Of a stretch of 64,000 bases of DNA, positions 10,991 through 23,140 are shown piece by piece. Location of the stretch: positions 96,767,291-96,831,290 of the forward strand of contig OY740773.1 of assembly GCA_963513935.1 (NCBI GenBank), in the 5' to 3' direction. Both the position numbers and the translations under genes were made by a program. This DNA comes from Aphrophora alni (lineage: Eukaryota; Arthropoda; Insecta; Hemiptera; Aphrophoridae). How positions within the stretch are numbered: the first letter of the stretch is position 1; each line of letters starts with the position of its first letter. A model generated the notes under the pieces. That model made no database searches and had not been told where the DNA came from. It saw only the letters and a list, made by a program, of their open reading frames with translations.

Positions 10991-13197
10991 AATCAGGGCC
11001 TTATTATTTCCATTAGTAAAAAGTGATTTAAATATTTCCGCTTAATTCATTAAGTCGCTAAATTCTTAAGAGAGGAATTGTTAAACTTGATAAACCGTTA
11101 GGTAACTACCCCGTTGACAAATATATGATCCCGAATTACCTTGGAGCTTTCTTGCGTTAGTTCTGTTAACTTATGGTTTTGCCTATTTGTAAATACTCGT
11201 AGTTTTAGTTATTTCTAGTTTTAAGTGTGAGTTCCTTTCTTAGATAACTAGTTTTAATTTTAGTTTACAATATAGCCTTCTGTCAAATAACCTTATTTCA
11301 AGTGAAAAACTAAATATTTAGACTAAACGTTTACGAAAGTCGTTCGATACCTCTAAAACAATTACTTGTATACAACGTCTAACAGTATTAGCAATGTTCA
11401 TCTAATATAAATAGCTTGTACTAGGAACAATTTCTGATCCCAACGTAAGTAGTTGTATATCTCCTGGGCGCAATAGCATTGTTACATTAACATGCATGCT
11501 TTTGTCGAGTTCATATTCGCTTTGTGTACATCTTCGCTCATTAGTTTATTTTCGCTCACCTTTTTTTTCATTGTCCCGGTGTAAGTATTAAGAGTTGTTT
11601 CTATTCACAATATTACAAATATGTTTAAGTAAGCTAAAATAATTACTAAATATAATTGTTACATTTAAATTATTGTACTTGTATAACAAGTACTGTATGG
11701 TGGTTTTAAATAAAAGTGACGCACTATGGAGAGTTCATCCATATACAAAAACACCTTATACAAAAATATTACCAATCTATTATGAAATTTAAAATTTAAA
11801 CGTCCTGTTTTGTTATAATAATTCAAAATGAAACAAACAATAATAACTGTGTAAATATAATATATTTTAAATAGATGCTGTCTAATCTTTAGTTTGATTT
11901 ATGTGTTTACAAAATCATAAGATATCTGAGTCTCTAAGGTTTATAAGAAAAAAACTCATTGATTTATTTCAAATATTCTGAAGAATTCAGAACCGGGAGT
12001 GGAAGTAAATCACGAAGGGGAGTTTCTGAAACTTTTCCCAAACTAAAGTTCTCTCACAGTTTGGGTTCTACTCCCTGATATTGATATGTTAATGGTCTTG
12101 GCCGGGAGATATTTGTGCCTTAACCTCCTTCCCGATCCATAATTATTTCCTATCGTAGCAAATAACTTTACAACATAAAATATAAATCAGTATAATACTT
12201 TTTTTTAAATTATGGTAGGATATAAAGTATAGTGTTAAAAGTTTTAAAAATAGATATTTTTAAATATAAACATGAAAATGGAATTACCTTGTATTTTTAT
12301 CATTTGAAAGAAATGAACAAATTATCAGAAAATAAAAACGTACATTTTTTAAAAATTAGCCTTACACACATTATTCACAAAAACAAACATACAACAAATC
12401 AAAAAGAGTGCAGCAAAAATTATCAGTAAAGGTAAACAAAGAAATCACTTTTTTTAAATCACTCTACAATCATTTTATCGTTGGTTCACAATGAAACGTT
12501 GATGATCAGTCAAAAACGGAGTTCGAAATTGTGAGAGATTACTTATCCTTAAATTATATACTGGGTAAATTTAGGCTTTGTAAATACAAACACATTGGTT
12601 TGAATTCGTTGTAATCTAAACGATATCTAAAGGTAGAAAGTATAATTTTACAAATTTCTATCCAAATAAAAACAGATTTTAGCTTTAAATGGAGGAAAAT
12701 AATACAATATCTTCATATATATATATAAGAAACAACACCGTTTCTTAACACGTCAGTTTATCAACGGCTGGCAATATTATATAGGGTGATTCCCGAAAAA
12801 GCTTCTGGAAAAGCACACAAAAAAAATACATAAAGTATAATTGTGTTTTTTTAAATTACAAAAGTCTCAATTACATACATTCTTTTAGCGATTCATAAAA
12901 TTTCACCATACTTGAGTATTGCCTAATACTGTAATTAATTAAGGTAAAACATATTCATCGATGAAAATGTAACCCATATTCATAACTCAATCACAAGACT
13001 ACGAGACAAATACAAGTTCATTCAGTTCTCTTCGCATAACACATTCACCATGAGAGTTAAGCATGCAGTAGAACTAAACACTGTAAATTGTCAGCGTGAT
13101 TCTGTCACAACTAATGTATGTATACATTTCCGTATGACCTACATACATCTCACGAACATACATTTAAAGTAGATTTCTCACTTTTATATTTGTTCAC
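10991..13197. other. No gene seen; one possible element end
   Basis: Near 12781 agggtgattcccgaaaaagc resembles the left end of the CAGGGTGATTC-type elements. A G+C-richer patch at 11990..12140 has no recognised frame. Confidence 0.4.
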
Positions 13198-13815
13198 TCA
13201 GTTATTATCCACACCCTACATTCAGACCACTCTAACTATACGTGTGAGTGAAGTATCTTTTTGTAAAGTAATGAACTTCCCACTAATAAAACTTTTAATA
13301 CAATAATTCGTTTTATTCTTTAATATAATTGTTAATGTGATACAGATTTTAAAGAAGGATATTTGTCGTTAAAATAGTTCTGTTAAAATAGATAATAAAT
13401 ATTGAATTCACTTCTACGTTCGTAGTTTAATTTATTAGAGATGTGTACACCTCAGTATTTCTCAAACTTTATAAGCTACCTTTATTTATAAATCTGATAT
13501 TTGATGACATAGTCAGTTATTATCCACATTCTATACTCAAACCATTCTAACATTCTAACTATGTACACTAAGAGTATCTTGTTGTAAAATAATAAACTTA
13601 ACGCTAGCAAAACTTTTAATAAAATACCTCTTTTTATTTTTTTAATTGTATTTATTTCTTTTGAAAACGAAATTTGATAGATTATTCTAAAAAATAACAC
13701 GTTATTCACATCTACGTTCCTAGTATTTATTGGAGATGTCAGAAATAACTTTGGGTTTCCCAACCTTTATAATATAACGATTTCCTTTTATAAGTCTGAA
13801 ATTTGTTAATCTATT
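13198..13815. repeat. Tandem duplication of a roughly 310-bp unit
   Basis: Unit 1 begins TCAGTTATTATCCACACCCT at 13198 and unit 2 begins TCAGTTATTATCCACATTCT at 13511. Later parts also correspond (cttctacgttcgtag / catctacgttcctag; tataaatctgatatttg / tataagtctgaaatttg). Divergence and indels show an old event. Confidence 0.7.
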
Positions 13816-13994
13816 AATTCGGGGTGAATTGTCGTTAATTTGTATTCTAAACCATTCCAACAATTTCTGACGGCTGCTTTAATACGTTCACGTTCATGTT
13901 AAAACTGTTTCATTCGAAACAACTTCAAATTTCACAATAACTATCAAGTGATTTTTTTTTATTAGTTAGGTATTTTAAGGCTATAACAAACATA

Positions 13995-14280
13995 GTTTTT
14001 GCAAAACGTCTAGTATGTATAAATATTATCAATTTTTTATGGTAATTAGTTTTTCCGTATACCTATTTATGTGGATAAAAGTTTATTATTTTCTGTTTTA
14101 CAAACCGTTTACTATGTATTAAATGTTATAAATTTTTTACGGTAATTAGTTTTGTCATATACCTATTTATAGGGATAAAATTTTATTATTTTAGTTTTAC
14201 AAACCGTTTACTATGTATTAATAATATTATCAATTTTCTATGATAATTAGTTTTTCCATATACTAATTTACATGTTTAAT
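13995..14280. repeat. Three tandem units of about 100 bp
   Basis: Units start near 14001, 14100 and 14202 with (t)acaaaccgtttactatgta or its variant gcaaaacgtctagtatgta. Each continues with a tatcaatttt block, a taattagtttttcc block and catatacctattta. AT-rich minisatellite, no coding meaning seen. Confidence 0.7.
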
Positions 14281-16585
14281 ATCAGTATTGGATTCATTTT
14301 AATTTAAACAGCTTTTTTTATGTTACATCATATTGTAAATAAAATTAAAATTAAACTATTATTACTTATTTTTTTCTTCATTCACAATTATGTAAATTAT
14401 TGTCAAACTAGAGGTCGATATCTTGCTTCTATATAAAATGGCAACCTTTCAGATATTTGAAATGGCTATTTTCCTTCATTTATTACGTTCACAATTATTG
14501 AGAAGGCGAGAATGTCGGATCAAAATGTATTAAAAACATTTGTGACTGTTTGGTTGTCATCATAATTTGGAATTATCAGCTTTAACTTGCTCTAAACTAT
14601 TATGGATTGGTATATTATACAGTCAATCATTCAAAGTTCTTTACACACCCTGTACGGTACTTGAAATATGTATTTTTAAAAAATCAATAATAGTAATTAT
14701 GATTACAACATTACATTTTTTGAAATACATTAATTCATCCCATATTCTCGCCATCTAAATAATTGTTTAATTAATAATTTTGCGACCTCTGGTTTCCGCA
14801 ATTGCATTTTACTAAATAAGCATTTTAACATGAAGGGTCACACGATAGGGTTTTCATTTAAAATAAATAAGTTGTCCTTCTAGGTCCCTATTTTCGGGGG
14901 ACAGGTAAAAATGTCTCATATACCAAAAAGTAGCTTTTTTATAACCAGAAGGCTCATATAAAATATCCTTTTCCTATATTTTGTTTTTGGTTTTCAAGTT
15001 ATTAACTGGTCCCAGACTTTTGGGACACTTTGTATATGAAATATGTGATTTTGTTAAATGTAATGTATATTATGTTTTGTTTTATTAAAGTATTTTAATT
15101 ATTCTTATTAGTTAGACAACACAGAAAATATTGATATTTTTTTCACTAAAAACAAAGCAACGATAATTTATCTACTAGACCGTCAATACTATTGGAACTT
15201 GTAAGGTGACTGTATCACGTTACTTTCAAGAGACCAAATTGTTACATCCACCTGACCTTACGTAACGTTTACTTAAATATTTCGTTTCAAATTATATTAC
15301 TATTTATGTGATCTTTTAAAATTACTGAGAGAAAGTCATAACTTGTTTTTTTTTATGACAACATTGTAGAAATTTGAATTATGTTTGTTTTGAGTGAATA
15401 AAAAATTTTATATTAAATCACTTTAAAAGATCTGGAAACAATGGAGATGGAGTGAAGGTGTTTCAGCGAGGTCGGTAAGCACTTAGACTGGAGTAGAGAT
15501 ACACTTAACACTTAGACACGCACTGAATGTGTGACGAGATAAAACCTTGCTTGACACGACTCTAAAGGTTAAAATGGTTTTTGTATATTTTACAAAATTT
15601 CTAATATTTGTCATAGTAAAACACTTAGAAATATAAAAAGTACGTATGTAACATGATTATGAAAATGAGTCGTTTATGGCAGAAAATCTAATATACGATC
15701 AAAGTCTGATTATATTATATTTCAAAAATCACAATTTTTAAAATCTGTGCCACATTCCACATTATTCGAGGTTATTGATATTAATTATTAACATTTGCGA
15801 TCATGATTGTGTATATAAAAACTAATACACGAATTTTCGAGAGTATGGATTAACTCCCATTATCAAGTGAAAAACCTAGAACATAACAAACATGAAAAGG
15901 ACCAATATATGATAGTATCCTAGGTCTGTGTTGAAAACTAAAACTGTAACTAGTAACCTAAGAAAGGAATCTGAGGTTAAAACTAGGCTTAAGCTGTCAA
16001 AATAACCAAGACTATTTACAAACGTTATCATAAAAACTACAAGTCACGGAACTGTAAACCAGCACAAGGAATTTTAAAAACCAAATTGAACGCCAAAACT
16101 TTAGAACTAGCAAAAAAGGGTTCAGTGCCAAGAGAATATTTACTAACTGTTTTTTTTTAGGGGTAAAGACATGTTTTCCACTATTTCAAAAATTTAACGA
16201 TTGACCTTACGATCACGCCTTGCAGTATATTAACCGGAAAATTCCAGCCTTACAAGCGGATCATATGTTGATCTTGATCTTACATAAAACCTCTCTAACT
16301 TTATTTCTGGTTTTATATCTAAGGAGTGAATCCAATATATACTCATTCTAGTCCACATTAAGCTATCACTTGACGTCTGTGTATAAATTAAAGATTGAAT
16401 AAATGAGCTATTCATTTATTGTCACTGTTCTTCTATTTATTGAATAGATTTAACATTTACTTCATTATCACTCGACTTCGTCTAAGTTTTTATCGTGTTT
16501 TGCATTTACATTCACAATCTGTATGTATTGTAAGTTTCATAAGGACTGTTAGTATTGTTCGATAAATTCTTCCTTTGTGTTACAG
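14281..16585. other. Upstream intron or intergenic; scattered element ends
   Basis: Reversed Tc1/mariner-like termini occur near 14645 (acaccctgtac) and 15025 (gggacactttgtatatg). No upstream receptor exon was recognised before 16586. Confidence 0.4.
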
Positions 16586-16773
16586 AGGGCCTCCCAATCG
16601 AGCTTACAACTACAACTAGCGCCATCTCTCGAACACCAAACTGCAGCGATGTTGAGTATTCTAGAGCGATACAAGTGGCATAGGTTCTCCGTAGTGACGT
16701 CACAGATAGCAGGACATGATGACTTTATACAGGCCATTAGAGAACGTATTCAGGAAATGCAGGATAGATTCAA
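16586..16773 (+). CDS. Nmdar2: NMDA-type glutamate receptor subunit 2, internal exon (amino-terminal domain, part 1)
   Basis: Internal exon of 188 nt. It is preceded by a pyrimidine-rich tract and acceptor (ttgtgttacag) and followed by the consensus donor gtaagt. It reads open in one frame and ends in phase 2, after AA of a Lys codon. The product contains [10 protein letters not shown], then [19 protein letters not shown], then [13 protein letters not shown]. Vertebrate GluN2 subunits have the same order (GPSIEQQ, a ML.I...Y.W..FSIVT block, then G..DF...IR). This is the clamshell amino-terminal domain, extracellular, which in the family binds modulators and guides subunit assembly in synaptic NMDA receptors. 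The exon is in-frame at its start (phase 0). It joins the exon at 46870 with correct phase across a 30-kb intron. No signal peptide or earlier exon was found upstream in the window. The family assignment is firm; the exact 5' edge could shift by two bases to the next AG. Confidence 0.95.
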
Positions 16774-17436
16774 GTAAGTTCTAACACTGTCATAACAAAC
16801 AAACTTTTTTTCAGATAAACTGTACAGAATAATAATTTGCTATTATAACATAAAATGTAACGATTTAAGAGAAGAAAACATTCTGTTTTAGTTAAATGAT
16901 TAAAATGATTATATATAATTACTCTGCTTGCTTGAAGCGTGAATTATATTTTTTTTCATTTTTGTATAGAACGAAATGCATTGTTTATATCAGTGCAAAG
17001 GTTTTTACAGCACAGCAACAGTACTTCTTGGTGCGTGTTTCTGACCTCAGTTGAGTTGACGAGATGTCCTCGTACGCATTATAAGCTGTTTCCTTCCATA
17101 TGTTGTACTGATTTAGGTTGTGTTTAAAATCCTGCTCCTGTTGCAAATTTAGTCTTTCTCTTGCAACTTCAGACCTTTGCAATGTAAGAGAATGTACTGT
17201 AGGGTGTCCACTTCAGAATTACACACCATTAAGAGCGGAGATAATTCAAAGCCAACACAAAAAGATACATCTAGATCCCAAAAAAGTTGTGACAAATCTT
17301 GCATTTGAAACAAAGGATAAAACTATTAGCTAAATACTTTTAGATAATTTGTTTTATCTAATATACAATACAACGCCCTTCCCTTTTCGTTATCTTTCCA
17401 TCCCTCAATCCTATAGGCTACTCAATCAAAGCACTA

Positions 17437-17554
17437 TCACACACTCTTATTCAGCTTCTCAGAGATCTCAAAGTATCCGGATCCGGGGGCGTCTTTTAGT
17501 TTAGCAGCCGTGGTAGTTACCTCATTCATACTGCCCATAGTATCCAGCCACTCA
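17437..17554 (-). CDS. Unrecognised coding-like segment, possible terminal exon
   Basis: On the minus strand an acceptor-like tract (ggtgttgtttcag, ending at 17555) is followed by 39 open codons and a TGA. The peptide includes EWLDTMGSMNEVTTTAAKL and GSGYFEISEKLNKSV. The stretch is visibly richer in G+C than its surroundings and has a balanced, protein-like composition. I cannot assign a family. It could be the last exon of a gene nested inside the receptor intron, a piece of an unrecognised retroelement, or a processed pseudogene fragment. No matching upstream exon was identified on that strand. Confidence 0.3.
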
Positions 17555-17559
17555 CTGAA

Positions 17560-20500
17560 ACAACACCTTTTATTCAAGATTTCCTATATAAGATAATCTT
17601 TAACCATCACTAAAAGCAGAGTTGACAAGGAGGCAAGGATTCACAACATGGGAAATTTGTAAGAAAGGTGAACCAATGATAAGAGATAGATAATTGTTTT
17701 CTATGCTCATTAAGCACCTAGCTGATTGAATCAATCACAACCACGAAGACTTCAACTGTTTTACCTTACTCTAAGTGCAGTATAGAGGTTAGCTGCACAA
17801 AATGAGACAAAAAAGCCCTAACACCATACAATAAAGAGCAATTTGTGACGACGCGGACCACACCTTAATCTGGAATGACAGAAGCAGCTGCTCAAGAGTA
17901 GCATAGATTAAAAAACTCCTAATAATATTGTTGAGACTATGTTTATTAGATAGAAACGTTGATACGAGGTGTTTATCTATAGACTATAAGTAGAAGCTGG
18001 TAACAACTCCTAAGCAAGCGAAGGATTAAGTAGAGTATAAAAATATTGCAGCTTCAACGAGCAAGTAACGGCACCGCCGTTTAAAAAATGTCACTTATAA
18101 AAGAACTTTTAGAAACAAACTATCATCTTCAAAAGTTTTACATGAACTCCCCCTAAAGCTAACTTTTACTAAGATTAATTGGTTAGATAATGTAATACTA
18201 AGTCAACAAACATTGTTATACAGCCCAATTTCAAGTTCACATCTCCTATCTTAAGTAAACATTAGACAGCTGGATCCAAACACATGGATAACTAATGAAA
18301 ACGTGGTCATCCATATCCAATTAATTCCCTTATCCCCATACATCCCCCTTATAACCAGCTCTAAATGAGTTAATTATAATACATTAAATTGGAGGCGATA
18401 CATCTAATAATAAAAGTGACTGCACCCAATACCAAATGTAATAAGGGTGTACTAAAACCGATAGCCTATTATGTAACCGATAACCGATAACCGATAACCT
18501 TCTGAAATATAAATATAACTAAAGCGATCCGACGTATATTCCCGAGAATCTAGGGAACGCCATTGTTAATTTGGAAAACTTCGCTAATAACTAAACTAAA
18601 TAAATTCCGAGGACTGCCCACGAGTCCTGTCGAGCTGTCGGATACTGCATTTCACTCCGGCATAGGCTATCCGTCTCAGCAAAACCCACAGCTGTTCACT
18701 TCCATCTGAAAGTCGTTGGTAATGTTGCGGTTAGTCTTGTAACCAAGATTAACTGGCAACTCAAAGCGAAACGAAGATTCAACTGAACGCAACAATGATC
18801 CAACCTCCAATGACCCGGAGTCACTCCGAACGAATCACACAGTTACCGTTTAAATAATAAGACTTTCATTTCTCAATAAATTTTATTTTTAAAATGTCTG
18901 TTCCCTGAAAACCAAATGCATTAGAGTTTATTTCAATTTATTTGTTATACAGAAAAAAAAACTGTTTTCAATCTAGCTACTAGCACAATACTCTACTACT
19001 TTAAAAACTCACAATCTCTCTAAACTTAATGTGATTTAATTTAGTTTAAGCTACAACACATAGAGTTATTATGAACCCCATGACTAACTTTTAAAATGGC
19101 TTCAGAGGGAAATTTGAAACTTTCTGTTTATTAATAGGGTTAAATTATTTTACATTTTCAAAAAGTAAATAAAATTCAACTTTCCTTGAGTAGTAATAAA
19201 CATTATTACTAGTTATTATTATTTTAAGTTGGAAAACCATTACCATCCTCAATCAACTAAACACAAAATTACTGTTAAATATGATACTAAAACTAAAACA
19301 ATATAACAATAATATATAAACATCTACTGACATAATAAAACTCAAAATAGATAAAAAAAAGGTAATCTGTGATTAAACTTAAGAAAAAATGACGTATAAA
19401 AAAGCCCTGCAAAAATATGATTAGCATTTATCTAAATCGTGTTAAAAAAACCATTAGGTAACGCAATAAAAGCAATACTCGATCACGTCATTCATCATCT
19501 CCAACATCGCCTAAATCGAATTAAATAGGATAAAACTCCTGCGCAAACACAATCAATCAGAAAGTTTGACCTTCAGACACGCTTGATAGAATCGGCATTG
19601 CGGAGGGTTCCCATGCCCCATCAGAAATGTATGTCAAAATAGAATCACCGATTCGAAGTCCACTCGATGAGTACTACGAGTTGATAATATCCATGTTTTA
19701 TTTGCCTCAGTTAATAAACTACAGTTATACATTCTTCTACTCACAATAACACAAGTTATACATCTTATTTTATACTTCTCAAAATTATGTAAAGGAAAAG
19801 TCACAACTGTATTTTAATTCTAAATGGAGGGAGGATAGAGTTTAAAGTAATCAAAAATAACACAATTGTCCTTCATAAATTTGAGGAATCGTACGGATGA
19901 GGGTAGATATTGGAACCTTGGATCATATTATGACTCAACTCATCTTTCTGATTTTAAGAAAGGACGTCTTTTATAACAAGATATTATTAACGATATTTCA
20001 CAGACCCGTATTTCTGACACGATATATTTGTGTCAAATTGTTCAAACCGATATTGACAAAATCGTAATTTTATGTTTTTTAAAGCGAAATACCCTCAATA
20101 TGAGGTATCTAAAACAGAAACCTCCCATGATATGGCTAAAATAAGTTCACAAACCAAATTTGTTTAATATAAATATGTCTACGCGTTTTTTGTTTGTTTT
20201 TATACCGATCACAGCTTTTCTACTATATACTAAAGAGAATGAAAAAATATATAAATGAATAAATAAATAAACAATCAGTGGAAATATTTCTTCTCAGTAC
20301 ATAAAACTGTTTGAAAATTTGTTGTGTTGAGAAACTACAATATAACTGCACTCAACTAATATCCTTCACAAATTAAATTATCCTTCTTTGTGGCTGTATT
20401 TAAAGTTTCATGCTGTTCTCAAGGATTACGTCTGTCGCGCTCTGAAGAGGAGAAAAGTAGTTAAGCGGCTTTGAAACTATGTTAATTAATTCCACTTTTA

Positions 20501-20689
20501 ACTTTAGAATTGTTGGGTTCGACAATCATGGAGAATAGTAAACCACTTTTTAATTAACGCAGGGCAAATACACTTTCAACTCTGCACTTCCAATGTTCTT
20601 ATATCCAAATCAGAGAATTGTAGTCAATTAAAAAGCCCAACTTTCAACTACGGACTGTCGTAATGTAAAACCTGCAGAGATTAGTGAAG
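17560..20689. other. Intron stretch without recognised genes
   Basis: Contains the TAACCGA array and the G+C-richer patch at 18520..18850. Otherwise AT-rich with no family motifs. Confidence 0.45.
18475..18501. repeat. Short 7-bp tandem array (TAACCGA)
   Basis: About four copies of TAACCGA in a row (gtaaccgataaccgataacc and onward). It sits at the start of a locally G+C-richer patch (18520..18850) in which no frame or known repeat was recognised. Confidence 0.6.
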
Positions 20690-21165
20690 TTTACGGTGTG
20701 AAAATGCAAGTGATGTAAGGGTGAGAAAATAAGTAATAGAGTTTCCACAAAAGGGGGTAGAAACGTGCATGATGAGGCATGGAATGGGAAGCCATCCATC
20801 ATTAATATCAGACAGGACCTGGTCTTAAACGAAAAACTTCGTAAAAGAATAGACGGTTTAAGATTTCAACACTTTCTTGTGAAGTTGCCAAATTTCAAGA
20901 ACTGTTTCTGTATGAAATTGTGCCACATCGTTTAATTAACAGAAGTCTACTCATGATCGGTGATAATAATTTTCACCGCAATGCACACAAACAAGCGACT
21001 TAGGGCAATGTTCTCACTTTTGACGGAACATGTCATTGGTGAAGAGACTTTGGTGTCTCACATTACGTCAGAATCAAAACAATAATTTATGAGTAGAGCC
21101 ATACGATATCTCTGGTGAAAAAAACATTTAAGCAGTTTATTCCCCAAAAATATCGTGTTTATTTT
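20690..21165 (+). mobile_element. mariner transposase relic
   Basis: Successive pieces, in shifting frames, match the N-terminal to catalytic part of a mariner transposase. The order is VRKWVIEFPQKG-like text, an EAWNGKPSI block (family: E.R.GRPS), a ISRTV piece near 20890, and near 21050 ETLVSHITSESKQ (family: ETWVSHITPESKQ, holding the first catalytic Asp region). LSSLFPKNIVF follows. Multiple stops and frameshifts; the catalytic C-terminal half is absent. No inverted repeats were identified. Confidence 0.72.
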
Positions 21166-21635
21166 TATTTTTTATTAATTTTTGTTTTGTCATAGGCCCG
21201 TTGATTTCATACCATTGAATACAATAAAATACTCTAATTTATAGATTTAGATTCAAACATCGAAACAATTGGTTGTAACAGAAATCATTTTCTTTTTTTT
21301 AAACAAAAAAATATTTTACAATTTAGATTTTCTTGAATTATTTGTATTGCTTTCCGGTTTTAGCCGCTTATGTGTTTAATAATAATTACAAAGAGTGCTT
21401 GCACATATGCAAAGTGAAGAGGCCAAAGGTTGTTTGATTTTTATTATGCAAAAAATCACACAATTATAAATAAATAAACTTTTAGCATTATGAATCTATG
21501 TATTCTTGTTTATAAAGTAATAATTTAATATTATTAGTATATGTAAACGAAAAACCCACTATTAAATACAAAATTAATGTACAACAAAACAAAATTGAAA
21601 TTATATGTAATTCCTATTGTATATATTCTGCTGTT

Positions 21636-21660
21636 ATATTTCGTGCTTTACACGAAATAT
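21636..21660. repeat. Perfect 10-bp hairpin
   Basis: ATATTTCGTG, a 5-nt loop cttta, then CACGAAATAT. Isolated in AT-rich sequence. Confidence 0.7.
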
Positions 21661-22939
21661 TCATGTTGTGGGTAAATGAAATTATTTAAGTTAAAGATTA
21701 CACATTTGTATTTCTCATTTGATAAGTTAACAAAATTGTGCTTAATTTGTTTAGCGTATTCAAGTTTTGAGTACATAAAAAAAGTTTTTGAACTTACGGT
21801 TATGTATTTCTGTTATCAGTCGTCTTTCATTTCTGCATTGCACTACAGCCCAAACGGATACACAGATTTTGATCAATTTTCTATGTAGACTTGTTTTGAA
21901 CATATTTTGTAAAGTTTCTTAAAATTTGTTCGAAAAACGATAATATATGGGTATCTTTCATAAGACCAAAACTAAAAATAACGAATTCTTCATTGACTAC
22001 TTTAACTATTTGTATTGAATTTGACTCAAATGTATAGCCTTCAAGAATCCAAACAAAACATATTGGTTCTCAAAAATGCTGGTTCGTAAATGATCGGTAA
22101 ATAAAGAGAATCAAACCGTGTGTAGTGGACTCCTCAGAGGACAGACGACTGACATCAATCCAATAATAACTTGTTTTGAGTTCGAAGGACTTCATCAATG
22201 AATATACCTTTAAAACATCGACATAAATTGGTTGTCCTACCTCAAAACTTTCTTACATGTGAAAACTAAAATATAATTTTTAATTGGTTTCTAATAGATT
22301 GTCATAGAAAGTTGTATTTTTTTAATAAATATTTGTTATTATTAAATACATATTATACTAAATCATAGTCTATTGAGGGAAATAAAGAAAGCGATATTCT
22401 AATAAATTATACATTTCAATTTATTTTTTACAAATAATTACCTCCGGGTGAAAGCAAGACTTAAAATAACCAGACACAATCTATCCTTACAGTGACCACA
22501 GGACAACGTTTATAGACTTGTCTAAACTAATAAAGAAATGTCTGAGATAAACTTTGCATAAAGCGAAGAAAACTATTTACAGAAAGCAAACCGGGCGACC
22601 TTACTGCCGCAATCGATAACAATCTGCCAGCAAATAGTTGGTGGTTCTACGCCCATTGTATTATACTACTACACAAAGAATTCTAGCGCAAACAATTGTT
22701 AAAACAGTTAGATTTATAAGTCTTAAAAGTACTTAAATACAATTTATTTAATAATTCATTTATTTATCACTACATATTATTCATTTTCAAAGTAATATTA
22801 TAAAATAAATGTAATAATTGTCAAGTGCTTGTAAAGATACTGAGTGTATTTTGAAATGATCAAATATTTGGGTAAAATTGTTAATCATCAATAAAATTTT
22901 ATTTTTCAATATTCTATTGCTTATATTATTAATTTCTTG

Positions 22940-23112
22940 TGCATTTAACTCTCAGGACTGCATTATAGTGAGTACGAACTTGGCAATCCCGAGACATACT
23001 AGCTGGATCAACCCCTACTTCACAATACTAATTGACTTAAATCCCTCTCTTTCATCTTTCGTATCAGAACCCTTTTAACCAATTCTTCTTCTCTTCCGAT
23101 CCTGACGCTATT
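22940..23112 (-). repeat. SINE-like family copy
   Basis: gcattatagtgagtacgaac, ttggcaatcccgagacatac, tagctggatcaac, ctctctttcatctttcgtat and gatcctgacgctattagcga occur in family order. It abuts the R2-type relic that starts at 23141. Confidence 0.75.
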
Positions 23113-23140
23113 AGCGAGCACTTGGGGTTGAAATAAAGAT

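Noticed and set aside
16045..16160. Open frame with GILKTKLNAKTLELAKKGSV just upstream of exon A
   Set aside because: Tempting as an upstream exon, but no acceptor in phase, no donor, and no resemblance to the receptor's preceding sequence.
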